Part shown: in pieces, positions 49,001 through 58,990 of the stretch
Position numbering within the stretch: position 1 is the stretch's first letter
How the letters are laid out: the number at the start of each line of letters is the position of its first letter
Source of the DNA: Apostichopus japonicus
Taxonomy: Eukaryota > Echinodermata > Holothuroidea > Aspidochirotida > Stichopodidae
Assembly (NCBI RefSeq): GCF_037975245.1
Contig: NC_092581.1
Location: 6,663,501 to 6,727,500, forward strand
DNA: 64,000 nucleotides
Direction of reading: 5' to 3'
Position numbers and translations under genes: made by a program
The notes under the pieces: generated by a model
Database searches by the model: none
Seen by the model: the letters and a program-made list of their open reading frames with translations, nothing else
Told to the model about the DNA's origin: nothing

Positions 49001-52000
49001 TATAAAGAAATTAGTTTTATGTAAAGTATAACTTAAGTTTTCTGTGCCTTTTATGAACAGGTATTGATTGAGGATTGCATTCCTGTTTTGGAGTCGTTTG
49101 CAAAGGAAGGCCGAACATTTGATTACGTCATCAATGACCTAACTGCTATACCAATTACATCGGAATCTAGAGGTTTGTCTAAAGTTTCAGTATGCTGTGC
49201 TAAGTAGTAATCTTTGTAAATGCTTTATTCTCGAAAGAGACAAGAAAAAAGGGGGAATGATAGTTTGTCTTGAATAGTTAACATTTTGCAAATATATGCT
49301 TCCAAATGCGCTTGCTGCTCCTATGCACACCGACCAATGGGAGCTGCTTCCAAATGCACTTGAAGCTGCTTCTATATGCACTGACCATTTGATGCTACAT
49401 GTGCTGATCATTGCATGCTGTTACTATTTTCACTGATTTTTGGAAACTTCAACATTAAATTGATGATAAGTAAAAAAGAGATGATTTAATTGTGTGTACT
49501 TCTGTTCAGCAATTGTGAAATTGTTTGAAATGTTTTATGTCGTTTATGATATTGGCCTGTGTGACACCTTAGCTTGTAAACAAAACATATAACTCAAAAA
49601 GCAAATTTGTACTTGGTATGTGGATCCACCTCAGTTAACAAATGTAACCTTTTTTTTTGGGGGGGGGGGAGGGGTTCAAAAACTTTTTGAGGTCGCCAGG
49701 AGCACAATTTTCTCCAACAGTAATGTTGTGATTACCTTTGAACTCAGTGTGTAGAATGACCATAGTGCATACCAGAACTCTATTGTTATGTTCAGAGGAC
49801 AAATGAAATTGAGATCAAAACTTAAAAAATATTGTATGAGATGCTATTTTAATGCTCACATGTAAAATGTGGCAAGGAATCATGATGCAATGATAAGGGC
49901 TGTATGGAATCATTAAGCCTGTCTCCTTTGTGGTATTAGGTTCTCAGTGGGATTTCATGAGATACATCCTAGACTTGTCCATGAAAGTATTGAAGCCATC
50001 TGGAAAATACTTCACTCAGGTATGTAAATACAGGTGAACCATTTTAGTAGTTGTCTACTCTATATACACATACCTTGTAGTATAGGTATCAAATGTAAGG
50101 CAAATGAGTAAAAGTTAAGAGAGCCATGTTTAGATCCTAGCAGGACCTTCATCAGAGGCTATTAGAACAATATTTACCAACATATTTACCTACATAGGCT
50201 TTTGCAGTAAATAAGCAAAGTTTTTTCTCTCTTTGTAAATCAATTAAGTGACACATTCTAAAGCAGTGTACTGTGCGACTAAGCGCACCAAGTTTGAAAA
50301 TAATTGCATATGAATATAGGCCCCCCTCCCCCCCCCACCTAACCACACTTTCTGCAAAACTATGGGATCTGCACATGTCATGGTAGGATTCTACCACTTC
50401 ATTAGTATGCTACAAACCAAGCATTGTAAATTAAGGTAGGCAATCTGTTTTGTTCTTTTGTCTAGATGTTAAATTGCTTTAGGTCATGATATAGTGTTCA
50501 TAAGAACAAGTAGACATCAATTATAAGCCAAGGCTGACTAAGATGATTTGATTGATATTGCTGTGAATGTCTTTAGAATTGATGCATAGCTCACTAAATT
50601 TGTAGATAAAGTAATACTATATACAAAAACTTAAATACATAATAAATGTCAACTGTTATGACTCAAATAAAGGAAAAAAAGGATAATCAAATAGGGATTG
50701 TTCAGGTTTGCAGTGATTCTATTAAGGCATTCAATTTTGTATGTGACATGGAGGTCTGAGAACATGACTCATGGAGAACACCTGTGATAAACTGAACCTA
50801 ATTTATGCTATTAATTGTAGCATATGTTGAAGCCATTTAAGGTGAACAATGATGAAGCTATCACAGCATTACAACCCTGTAAAACATGAAAAGCAAGGTT
50901 AGATGATTGTGAATATTGGTTTGTTGTATTTGCAATTTTTATATTTGAGACACAATTACACACCAAATAATCATTTGGGAATTTGTGACAGAACAGTAAC
51001 TGCATCGCTGTATATCTGATCCCTCATGGTGAATAGTATAGCATGATGCCTGGGGGTTATAAGTGATTAATCTCAATTGATGTCACTCTATTAGACATTT
51101 GTCTGTATATCTACAAAGAAGTTAGCATAACAAATGTTTAAAATAGAACAGATTCCTGGGACAGAAATTTGATATTTGTATTTGTCATCAGCAGAAATTG
51201 ATGGTGCAAAGCTTATATACTCTAAAATTTAACTATGACATTGTTTTCTTTTACATTTAAGGGAAACGGTGTATTGATGAATTCTGCTTTGAGTATGTAC
51301 GAAGATCAGCTACAGAAACTGTGGTGCAATGTTAAATATCGCAAAGAAGTAGTCTGTATACCTTCATACATGGAAATGTAAGTCAATGCCCTTTGTGTAA
51401 TCTGTGAACTTTCATATGTGGACTTCATATTAAGACTATGGTCTATGTGTAGGCTCTGTAGCCTTTATACATGGAAGGTGGGTTAGTTCTCTTTGTGTGT
51501 TCTGTGTTCCTTCATACATTGAAATGTAAGTCAATGCCCTTTGTGATAACCCTAGTAATAGTAAGGTTCAGGTCACGTATAGCCACTTTGGTTTCCTTCA
51601 CATTTAAGTTGCTTTCTACCATTTCTCTTAAAAGGATTGTCTGGTGGCCCAAAGAAGTTACCTTAAAAATGATAAATACTTTTCCAAACATGTTGTCAAA
51701 GTATGAGAACGCTAATGTTGCGTTTGACAGAGAAACGATTTTTTAATCGTTAAGGATAGACATTTCAAATATGATTTGAACAGTACAGAACGTGACGTCA
51801 GCTATGCTAATGCAGATTGCGACATAACCCACCCTCCGTACAGTACCTCTACGGTAATCACAACAAAAACCGCATTTGTATACAGATAAATTTCTTCCTT
51901 AATTTCCAGTGAAATTTCTCAGAAATTAGATATGTTTTCAAAAACTCCTTAAGCCGCCATGTAGTAGATCGGTGGTTTCGTGGTCTTTGTGTAACACAAG

Positions 52001-55000
52001 ATAAATTTTAACAGCAGACTCTTCGTTGTTTAGGCTATACATCGCGCTAACCAGCTCCAACGCGAAGAATGTTCGCATGTAGGCTATACTCTAACGTTGA
52101 CAATCGGACAGTTCTGCGAAGCCTAAGCTTCCCGGTGCTACATTCTGCTCTGACATCGATTCCGCCAAGTTTCATCTTTCGGTGTTACGATTACTTTTCA
52201 AGTTTCCTTTTACTGTTAATTTGATCTGTGAATTTTATTTCAGCGATTTCGAAGAACAGTTTATGAACTGTGGTTTGAGTGTGAGTGTACTATGTGCAAC
52301 GCTATACAAGTACACCAACTGGGCATCGTAGGATATACGTTCGCGAGTATGTACGTTATATATATTGGGAATCACATGTGCTTACACGTGAGAGTGTATT
52401 TGTTGCGGAAAAGGGAGTGCTATCTTCAAGTCGCCTGTATTGCCTATCTGCAAGCACTACGTCAATCACCATATTGATGCATTCGAACAAACGGTACTTT
52501 TGGTGAGAAACTGGTGAATTTGAAAACCAGATTTCTACAAGAATAAAACGTCGAATGGGGACAATTTTTACATGGTTAGAAAGAGAAAAATAATAACTAC
52601 AAGGACAATATATCCAAATCTTCCACCAGACAATTCCTTTAAGCAAAGCCATGACTGTTCATTCTCAGTACCGTATTCACCTTATTGTGGTCGACAAGAT
52701 GTCCTATTACCTACAGAGAAAGAGCTGGAGATCACAAAGCAGTTTATGGACTGAAATGTACAATGGTTGACCATACAACTCTTTGAATTTTTTGTGGGTG
52801 TGCTTGAATGGAGAAAGTTACTCCGAGGTTACATCAGGTGCAGTTCATACTTGCAATGTGGATCCATCTTAGTAAGCATGCACAGTGCTTCTGGGCCCCG
52901 GTGAGAATAAAGTTACAACAAATACAGACTACTACTAAATTGATCCAAATATTGCATGTCTTTTTAATAGCTGCAAACTGCAAAGAATGTTTTCGATGCA
53001 GTTTTGATTCCCTACAAGCACAGTGCATGATGAAAAAGATTGTATTATGACATTTCTTAAAACCTTTCATAGTAAATCTAAACTTTTTGAATGAATCTAC
53101 GAGGTTCCTACAACTACTAGAACTAATATAAGCAAACGTGCAAATAATGAATAGATGTAACTCCTTGTAGCTGTTTGATAATTAGTAAGCAAGAGTTTTC
53201 GGTAGAAGGACATTCAATGTTCTAGGCTAGGCTCTAGCCTAGTGCAATAGCAAGCACATATTTTGCACTTTGAAATCAAAATACTCCGCAATCGACACAC
53301 TCGATCAGACATCCGATAAATGTGAACCAGGCTAGTAATGAAGTTTTTGTAAACATGTTTGAAGAAATGACAAATACTTTGGCAATGTTAAAAGATTAAT
53401 AACTTACAAATTTGCAGTTATGTGCAAAGATCAAACATTGCTACAAGGGTATTACTAACAAGTAAATGCATGAATCTAACCAAAGCAGGTGCTTGTTAAG
53501 TTTAACACAACACAGTGCTGGTGTACCATTGCTAGAACCTGTAAATATGAGGAAAGGGCTTAACTTTATGTTGTGTGCCCCAGTCAAATTATGCTGGGTA
53601 CAAACGATTTGCGCACTTATTGGTATGGCAATGCTTCATATTTGTAACGGCTTTCTCAAATGTTTTCGGGCTACCACAATCTCAGGACAAACAGCCAGAT
53701 GGGCTACTACTTTTGAAATAAATTGTCGAGCACTGGGGAACCCCTTAATAGAAGTAGTAACCTCCACTCTGGAAACAATATCAGTCAACAGTTCGTTGTA
53801 ACAATGTAGTGACGTCATATGGCAGATACTTCGTAAGCAAAGGGTGATTGTTTATTTATACATACGCACTACTTGACTTTCATTTGCATAGCTATATTAT
53901 ATTAACAAAAAAGTTACTTTGTGCTGTACCTTTCGTGAGAATATGAACCACTTTTAGCCCCTGTGAATGCCAAAAGAGGCAGTGAATGATATAAACGAAC
54001 ATGAGTACTACAAGGTGTAGGATTGATAGGTTGATTCTGTTTTCAAAAGGATGGCGAAGCAATCTTCATTACTGAGATCTAGATTTACTAATGCAGCATT
54101 GCCAAATGAATATCCATGCAAAGGAAAGGAAGTGACGAGAACATTATCTCAACAAGCAATCATGTGGTAATGACATAACAATGTTCAAGCCAATTGTAAG
54201 GAATTTTACATTGACTAATGACGTCATCAATCACACAGACATGAGTTTGCATGGTCAAGCACCTACCCACCAAGTTTGAACTTGATTAGACTTACAGTCT
54301 AGGAATTTGCGACACACTTTATGGCAATACCATTTTTGAAGTTAACATGATTACATTCTTTTGTGAACCCTGAAAACAAAACTAGGATGAGAGTCCTGAC
54401 TCCAGAATAAAACTCCAGATAAAATTAGTGTGAAATTGTCTTCTTGCATGCTTAATGCCGGGAATAGACTACCTAGGCTACCTGTCTAGGCACAATACAG
54501 TATATATCCCGCATACTCACGTCCTTGTTTACAAGTCATAGGCTTGACCTCCGACCTTTCGTTCTGGTGGTCTTCAAGACACAAGGGTCACCTTGAGGTA
54601 CATTCCCACCAAGTTGGAATAAACAGGTCCAGCAGTGAAGGAGTTTTTGACACAAAATTGGACACACACGTAGACACACACTGACTGACACAATGACACA
54701 CATATGGACACTTTTTGACCCCTCCCTCAGTCATTGACTTCTGGTCACCCACAAATTTGAGGAAGCAATAAACCTTGCACAAGATCGTGATATGTGGCGG
54801 AGGTTAATCACTGAGCATGTCGGATAGACGAGACTCAACTTACTACTACTACTACTACTATGGCAACTGTGCTATGGCAACTGACATAGCTATATATGTC
54901 CCAACTGGCAGAGGAATTATTATATCTCATCCTCCCTAGGGGAGCAATGAGATATAAGCATAGTTATCTTTGAGAAGTCAACAAATTACTGCACCCTCTC

Positions 55001-55378
55001 GGTTTGCAGCGATGCAAATGGATTTTCTACATTAGTTAAATTCAGTCCCATAGGTCAGTTTGATTGCTAGTTTTCTTCTTCTTGTTTGAGGAAAACTAAA
55101 GAGGTAACATGTACAACAGCATATTTTATGCCTTGTCTACATTATACAACATAACTCTTTAACTTTGCTCAATTTGCATGTTGAAATGGACATGCTAGTT
55201 AACAGCTTACAGAGGTTAATAGACTTTGAAAACTTACACCAATATTATGTTTTATGGAATATTTTTGATTCAAACCTATCCATCACAGCATCTTTCAGTA
55301 TGTTATGGTTTTATTGTTACACACTCTCTCTGACTATTCATCCTTAGGTGGGTCTTCTATGAAATCTGGAAAGTCTGA
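34013..55378 (+). CDS. SMS: Spermine synthase, ten exons including one U12-type AT-AC intron
   Basis: Exons: 34013-34079, 42798-42927, 45027-45170, 46390-46565, 47014-47168, 48300-48389, 49061-49172, 49940-50019, 51262-51377, 55348-55378. Phases close at every junction and the product is about 366 residues, the same as the human enzyme. It transfers aminopropyl from decarboxylated S-adenosylmethionine to spermidine, making spermine in the cytosol. The N-terminal half (to about residue 115) matches the weakly conserved AdoMetDC-like domain; then [35 protein letters not shown], the nucleotide loop [40 protein letters not shown] and SGKYFTQGN form the aminopropyltransferase fold. The Asp in ESDLAYT and in INDLTA correspond to the conserved catalytic acids of the family. 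It ends FYEIWKV. Length and the FYTVWKK-like end favour spermine over spermidine synthase. Confidence 0.95.
34080..36176. other. Spermine synthase intron 1, first part
   Basis: Mostly unassigned. A 17-base poly-C tract lies at about 34346, an A-rich 'tttattccggtataaagtgc' stretch at about 35221 resembles a retroposon tail, and a palindromic 'gggtacctgggtaccc' sits at about 35928. Confidence 0.45.
36180..38743. mobile_element. TIR transposon family A, copy 1 (1,012 bp plus nested hAT)
   Basis: Ends are AAAGGATTGTCTGGTGG and 'ccagcagacaattccttt'. It is collinear with copy 2 (51631-52640) and, after removing the nested element at 36391-37934 and one duplication copy, is 1,012 bp against 1,010 bp. 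The flanking tetranucleotides are TTGA and TTCA, each one base from the TTAA found at copy 2. No transposase frame is visible; the open frames in both copies are broken. Confidence 0.9.
36391..37934. mobile_element. Nested hAT-type element, 1,544 bp
   Basis: Terminal inverted repeats TAGTGTTCAAACGATTA and 'taatcgtttgaacacta'; perfect 8-bp duplication CTCCGTAC at 36383-36390 and 37935-37942. The other copy of the host element shows a single CTCCGTAC at about 51834, the unoccupied site. Subterminal regions are rich in CGATTA repeats ('accgattaccgattattt'). Inside, two copies of 'gacttagtgtg..gttaggcta' recur; no intact transposase is present, so the element is non-autonomous. Confidence 0.95.
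38744..40345. other. Spermine synthase intron 1, middle part
   Basis: Segment 39765-39975 resembles the inner part of the nested hAT ('accgatggttacgctagatt', 'cccattgacttagtgtgg'), suggesting a related fragment. The rest is unassigned. Confidence 0.5.
40346..41025 (+). pseudogene. Non-LTR retrotransposon fragment, CR1/L2-like
   Basis: On the plus strand broken frames give [20 protein letters not shown], a linker block, then [17 protein letters not shown], then [20 protein letters not shown] with [20 protein letters not shown] and [19 protein letters not shown]. This is the junction between endonuclease and reverse transcriptase in CR1/L2-type elements (the SCDLDP.P..LL and KTA.V.P.LKK patterns). 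It is frameshifted and lacks the catalytic RT boxes. Confidence 0.8.
41050..41925. repeat. Three-unit tandem repeat, about 287-bp unit
   Basis: Units begin near 41050, 41340 and 41625. Units 1 and 3 are very similar ('ccattttcatgt.gctgt', 'gtcgtacaccgta.aagagt', 'gacgtcattt', 'ccaacat..cgaaaa.tgtt', 'gcactttttgaagcctgcc'); unit 2 is more diverged. Confidence 0.85.
41990..42650. repeat. AGGTCA-type dispersed repeat, tandem diverged units
   Basis: About five units carrying 'ggtcatttgaggtca', 'aaccttttggtttctgt' and 'cttgtaaac..gata..tc', just upstream of spermine synthase exon 2. Confidence 0.75.
42798..42927 (+). CDS. SMS: Spermine synthase exon 2
   Basis: Follows a TTTTTCAG acceptor; encodes [20 protein letters not shown] and onward to FLSGTSG. 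Donor GTAAGA. N-terminal domain, weakly conserved but the ILKGLQ..F-like pattern fits. Confidence 0.85.
42928..43815. other. Spermine synthase intron 2, unassigned part
   Basis: No exon, repeat or element recognised. Confidence 0.4.
43820..44125. repeat. AGGTCA-type dispersed repeat, two close units
   Basis: Two well-preserved units of about 145 bp plus part of a third. Unit: 'tttggtggaggtta.aggtca', 'tttggggtcaccaggggtca', 'aattgtgaaaaccttgtaaa', 'gatat.tcaagaaggga.gc', then 'tattgagtac.aga.gccta'. The third reads AGGTCAAAGGTCA at 44103. Confidence 0.88.
44130..44600. repeat. Tandem duplication (about 179-bp unit) with RFX-like palindromes
   Basis: Two units start with 'gcattctggttatctgattc' at 44132 and 44312 and end with a 'gttgccatggtaat' block. 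The unit is related to 3650-4030 and, inverted, to 54860-54960. Confidence 0.9.
45027..45170 (+). CDS. SMS: Spermine synthase exon 3
   Basis: Follows a strong acceptor (TTCTTTTGTTCTTCAG); encodes [20 protein letters not shown] and onward to SKTVK, ending with two bases. Donor GTAAGA. Matches the NGSFANLRIY-type block of the N-terminal domain. Confidence 0.88.
45171..46389. other. Spermine synthase intron 3, with diverged AGGTCA-type repeats
   Basis: The first 600 bases contain weak copies of the dispersed repeat ('cttgtaaacagggtaactcc', 'gaggtaaaagtcatttgaag'). The rest is AT-rich and unassigned. Confidence 0.5.
46390..46565 (+). CDS. SMS: Spermine synthase exon 4
   Basis: Encodes [20 protein letters not shown], then [20 protein letters not shown] and [18 protein letters not shown]. 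This is the start of the catalytic domain with the conserved substrate-site segment YQN..I.HS..YGN.LIL. Donor GTAAGT. Confidence 0.95.
47014..47168 (+). CDS. SMS: Spermine synthase exon 5, with U12-type donor
   Basis: Encodes [20 protein letters not shown], then [20 protein letters not shown] and [11 protein letters not shown]. The exon ends exactly where conservation with the family requires IDQ to follow; the next bases are ATATCCTTT, a U12-type donor. Reading on without splicing gives a stop within 15 codons. Confidence 0.95.
47169..48299 (+). other. SMS: U12-type AT-AC intron of spermine synthase
   Basis: Donor ATATCCTTT at 47169, branch-point motif CTCCTTGAC with the branch adenosine at about 48286, and acceptor TTATAC ending at 48299. 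The distance from the branch A to the acceptor is 13 nt, in the tight range required by the minor spliceosome. There is no GT-AG alternative that preserves the VE-IDQ reading. Confidence 0.95.
47630..48190. repeat. Diverged tandem repeat, about 82-bp unit, inside the AT-AC intron
   Basis: Six or seven units built of 'ttcatggattaatgtggata', 'tttgaaacgatatctgaaag', 'tttgaagagtcaagttggta' and 'tttgtaactatagctct'. The central units are the most similar and the edges are degenerate. Confidence 0.88.
48300..48389 (+). CDS. SMS: Spermine synthase exon 6, after AC acceptor
   Basis: Encodes [20 protein letters not shown] and [10 protein letters not shown] in phase 0, matching the family IDQ.VI...KK segment. 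It starts directly after TTATAC. The 3' donor is GTGATC, weaker than the others in this gene. Confidence 0.93.
48390..49060. other. Spermine synthase intron 6
   Basis: Contains one weak AGGTCA-type repeat copy at about 48690-48870; otherwise unassigned. Confidence 0.45.
49061..49172 (+). CDS. SMS: Spermine synthase exon 7
   Basis: Encodes [20 protein letters not shown] then [17 protein letters not shown] plus one base. The INDLTA block holds a conserved catalytic acid. Donor GTTTGT. Confidence 0.95.
49173..49939. other. Spermine synthase intron 7
   Basis: Repeats a block from just before exon 7: 'tattctcgaaa' with 'gacaagaaaa..gggggaat' occurs at about 48890 and again at 49225, a local duplication across the exon. 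Then a short GC-richer 'tgcttccaaatgc.cttg' duplication at 49300-49380 and a weak AGGTCA-type copy at 49600-49800. Confidence 0.5.
49940..50019 (+). CDS. SMS: Spermine synthase exon 8
   Basis: Encodes [20 protein letters not shown] then GKYFTQ, the family [21 protein letters not shown] block. Donor GTATGT. Confidence 0.95.
50020..51261. other. Spermine synthase intron 8
   Basis: No recognised element. A C-rich tract lies at about 50320. Confidence 0.4.
51262..51377 (+). CDS. SMS: Spermine synthase exon 9
   Basis: Encodes [20 protein letters not shown] then [18 protein letters not shown] plus two bases, matching the family EALSLYEEQL and IVCVPSYLE blocks. Acceptor TTTAAG, donor GTAAGT. Confidence 0.95.
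51378..51630. repeat. Local duplication of the exon 9 3' end
   Basis: The exon 9 end plus donor, 'ccttcatacatggaaatgta' followed by AGTCAATGCCCTTTGTG, is repeated at 51500-51545 as 'ccttcatacattgaaatgta' followed by the same AGTCAATGCCCTTTGTG. An intermediate partial copy lies at 51460-51490. The duplication therefore carries a second copy of the splice donor sequence (TGTAAGTCAATG). Confidence 0.85.
51631..52640. mobile_element. TIR transposon family A, copy 2 (1,010 bp)
   Basis: Ends AAAGGATTGTCTGGTGG and 'ccaccagacaattccttt', with TTAA on both sides (51628-51631 and 52639-52642), a piggyBac-like target duplication, although the ends lack the CCY start of typical piggyBac elements. It lies in the last intron of spermine synthase and is unoccupied at the position where copy 1 carries the nested hAT. 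Confidence 0.9.
52641..55347. other. Spermine synthase last intron, remainder
   Basis: No additional exon recognised. 54790-54970 is an inverted copy of the RFX-palindrome repeat with a short TAC microsatellite at 54842. 54180-54790 resembles the diverged 9890-10690 family ('tgacgtcat', 'aagtttgaacttg'). Confidence 0.45.
55348..55378 (+). CDS. SMS: Spermine synthase terminal coding exon
   Basis: After acceptor TCCTTAG the exon completes Met and encodes WVFYEIWKV then TGA, closely like the conserved C-terminus WVFY.VWKK. The preceding intron is about 4 kb and includes a 1-kb transposon. Confidence 0.92.
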
Positions 55379-57100
55379 GGAGAATTAAAAGGCCATGTCT
55401 GAAAGGTTTGTAAGACATTGAAGGGAATTTTACAGAAAGTAAGACATTAAAAGTGGAAGAAGCTAACCCAATTCCCACCTTTATCATTGCAGTAGACATG
55501 CCGATGATGAAAAGTTCTCCAAACTGAGTGCTTCCAATTAGACACCAACATTCTGTAAAAATAATACCTTGTAAACATTATTATAAAAGAGTAACAGCAC
55601 AACAAAAGTCTTCTTTTTTAATCATATGCAATGAGCTGTGCATCCTTATTTTGTGTACAGTGAACTTATAGTGCAAAAAGGTTTCTTATCATAAATAAAA
55701 AGCAAAAATGTTAAGCATAATAGTAAGTGACCAAAAGATGAATGCAGCACAAAGCCTAAACAACAAAATCATCAGCTTCCTTACTGGAGTTGTTTTGTCT
55801 AGTGCAGCAGCATCATGCACATCAATTACAATGCTGATCATGTAACTTCTGTATATTGCTTTTAAACTACTGCAAGAGTACAGAAACCACAAAAACCTCT
55901 CACTTAGTTCTTATAGACTTATGTGGCCTTTTTTAATTCTCGTCAGATAAGAAAAATGTAACGTAAGAAGCAAGGCACTATCAGTCCTCAGTTCTATGTG
56001 TTAAGATGGTTTGGGTGAGAAAATCATTTTGAAGCTATTATAAAGGCCACCACAATCAACAGTTGATTCAAAGTTTACTGGTACTGACATTAGACTGAAA
56101 TTACCAGTATCCACTAACACGAATAGTTCATAGTTATGATCTAACTTGGTAAACACCTCCTGTTATCTATAATGTCAGACATTAAAACTTCAAGCATATA
56201 TTTTGGGACACATTCATTGTGCCTGAATTTGTGGGGCCCAATATTTTTGGGACCATTTGGGCCCACATTTTTTGCAGCTCAATTTTTGGGGGCAAATAGA
56301 GTTTTGAGTCACTTTGTCTGGGCCAAATATTTTTGTACCATTTATGTGCAAAATTTATCAGGACCAATTTCTTTGGGAGGGTGCAAACTTTTCAAATTGC
56401 AATAAATTCACAACCTTTCATCAGATTATATCTTAACTTGGAATACAGTTTTTGGTTAATAGCTGGTACCTGTGGGCATACATATGATAATATTGTTTGA
56501 TGACATACAACATTTTAATATTCCACTGAGCAAGGAACTATAGTGCCTGTTGGGCTCTTGTTTGATTCCTTGCCAAGCTCAAGAGTTTGTGTAGATGTGA
56601 AAATGTGTATGTGACACTTTCACTTTGGCTTGCAAACACGATAACTTAGAAAGTACATGGTAGATAAACTTCATTTAAGTTATGACATTTGAGGTCAACA
56701 GAGACCAGAGTCTGTATACCAGGTTGTAATCAAAATAACTCTTAAATATAAAGCTTGGATAAACTTCATACTTGATTGTGAATCTAACTCAGTATGTATA
56801 TAAGAACTTAATTTTTCTTTGAAATTCAAAGGTCATTTGATATCAACAGAGGTCAAAATCTTAAATTCTTGTAAACACAACTCCAAAAGAAAAATTTGGA
56901 TGAATTTTATGTTTAGAACATGGAGCTGCAGTGAGTGTGTGAAGTCTGTTGTTTTCTGTGGGGATCAACAACCATTTGGATGGTCTTGCTAAATAATAGT
57001 GCATATTCTTGATATTGAATTGTGCAATTCTCAGGACTGTAACAATGGTGATGTTGCAGTGCTCATCAAAATTTAGTATGAACTGGAACTCTTACTGCAC
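55379..57100. other. 3' flank of spermine synthase
   Basis: Expected 3'UTR (to about 55720), then unassigned sequence. 56200-56400 is a degenerate run of 'gggaccattt.ggccca.att' units. 56640-57000 carries diverged AGGTCA-type repeats. Confidence 0.5.
55694..55699 (+). terminator. Candidate poly(A) signal of spermine synthase
   Basis: AATAAA about 315 bases after the stop codon. A second AATAAA lies at 57691, so a longer 3'UTR is possible. Confidence 0.45.
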
Positions 57101-57107
57101 AGTTGGA

Positions 57108-57415
57108 AACCATGCTATCCATGGGGGATCATGTGACATGCTCTTGGTTATGTGCAAAAACAGCAAGGAGACTGTTGCTAAGGAACAACGAATCCTGTTG
57201 TCTGCTTCTTGTACAGTCCTGATAAGTCCTGCTAAGCTGTGTGCGTTCTAGCTGCAGTTTGATTGTTTGAAAGAAAATACTTAAAATGGCAAGTTTGGAT
57301 AAAAAATCGGGTAAACATTGGAAATGTTTATGAAATACACATTCAAACAGAAGATAAAAGTTGAGTGCCACAAGGGAGCATGTCACATGACCCTCCATTG
57401 TTGGTACATTTTTGG
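57108..57415. mobile_element. MITE-like element with inverted ends
   Basis: The left end 'ccatgctatccatggggga' then 'tcatgtgacatgctc' is inverted at the right as 'gagcatgtcacatgaccctc' then 'cattgttgg'. Related end sequence occurs at 33690-33800. No target duplication was defined. Confidence 0.55.
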
Positions 57416-57592
57416 ACATAGTTGGTCCAGATTTATTTGTACGCCGATGGTGGTGATATCAGTAATTTGAGTTTAGGATTTAGAGTCTATCTTGGAAAAT
57501 CAATGAGAGAAGTCACTTTACTTTATATAACTAGTGACATTTCTTATGTCTCCCTTATAAATCGAGTTCCATTTTCTTTTCTTTTTTTGCAG

Positions 57593-57715
57593 GAAGCACA
57601 GATCTATTCTTTGATCCACAACTTATCCAGTTGTAGTGATGTAGAGTGATGTACTCTGTTGTCTGTGTTTAGTCTCTTTCACACAATGTCAATAAAGTGC
57701 TTTTTATTACAAACA
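57593..57715 (+). other. Candidate orphan terminal exon
   Basis: A strong polypyrimidine tract ending TTTTTTTGCAG (to 57592) is followed by EAQIYSLIHNLSSCSDVE and TGA in one frame, and by AATAAA at 57691. This has the form of a genuine terminal exon, but no upstream partner exon was recognised. Joined to spermine synthase exon 9 it would give a short different C-terminus (KHRSIL) without conserved residues. It may be an alternative 3' exon, part of a transcribed repeat, or chance. Confidence 0.35.
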
Positions 57716-58194
57716 TTTTTGAATTTAAGATGAGCCTTTCTTCAAGTTATCCATGAATAGCTGATTAAAAGAAACATATTCACTCTCTTGCCGTCCTTTC
57801 AAGTATTTCTTTGCGAAATTCTTTTTCTACTTATGATGCCACTGATTGCAGTAGGTAACCTAGCCATTATGAGATAAAAGTAATTTATTTTTCACACTGC
57901 AGCTAAACAATTTGTTGCAGCATTTTGAACTGAATTCCCAGAGTAACTGGGAAAATGTCCTTTAATTTGTGCATTAAATTTTCAGCATGATGTCTTTTCT
58001 GCAAAGAAAATGTATTATTGTTTATAACTCAGGAACTAATTTTGTTTGTTTGTGTAACATTTATGTTGATTTAGGTCTGAAAATATTGTGATCTTCAGTG
58101 CCAACCTTTACTCAGATTTAAGTGATTATTTACCATACTTTTTTCTTTCATGTTTCATATATAGTTCCATGATTTCGTATCTGGTTCATCAGTA

Positions 58195-58990
58195 ATTCAC
58201 AATCAGTTATTCTACAAGCATAGCTCATTCATTCTGTCTTCTTCAAACATAGCTCATCCGATCAGACTTCTAGCAACATAATCAACCCAATCAGTCTTGT
58301 AAAAACATAGCTCATATTTACCTTCTCTAGAAACATGGCTAATCCAATCAGTCTTCTACAATTATAACTCATCTTTATCTTCTCTAGAAACAGCACATCC
58401 AAAATGATCTTCTACCAGAAGTTTTGGATGTATGAATTTGCCACTTTTGAAATTCTTGCTCATATTTTAGGATTTGGTTATGTATAAGTTTTATATTGCC
58501 ATGCTTTACTTTCCAGTATCACAATATTCACTACAATATATTGGTTTGCATATCTGAGACGATGAAAATGTCAAACTCTGAAATGCCTGTGGTTGTCTAC
58601 TTGCAAGAACACTCGCAACCCATGTCTGTAATTGTGAGATAGAAGAAAAATGTGCTTGAATGTTGTGTTAATTCTGCTTATAGCTCATCCACATAAGTGG
58701 TTTATAACATAGCTCGTCAGTGTATTAGAAACTTGATTCAGTCTTACTTCCACATCTTATTCAAACACAACAGACATTCATAGTTAATCTAATCCGTCCT
58801 TTATAAACAGTCACATACATGTTTGATCTCAAACCTTACTGCAAGCATAACTGAATGGAGTCCTCAACTAAAATATCTAGTCCACTTAGTCTTCTTCAAT
58901 CATAGCTCATCTGATCAGCCATCTATAAACATAACATAGTTATCTATAAACATAACTGATGCAGTCAGTGTGCTGCTAAGATAGTGGATT
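58195..58990. repeat. Degenerate minisatellite, about 40-bp unit
   Basis: Repeats of 'aacatagctcatccgatcag' plus 'tcttctagaa' with heavy divergence, clearest at 58200-58410 and 58850-58990; the middle (58420-58680) is largely unrelated. Confidence 0.75.
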
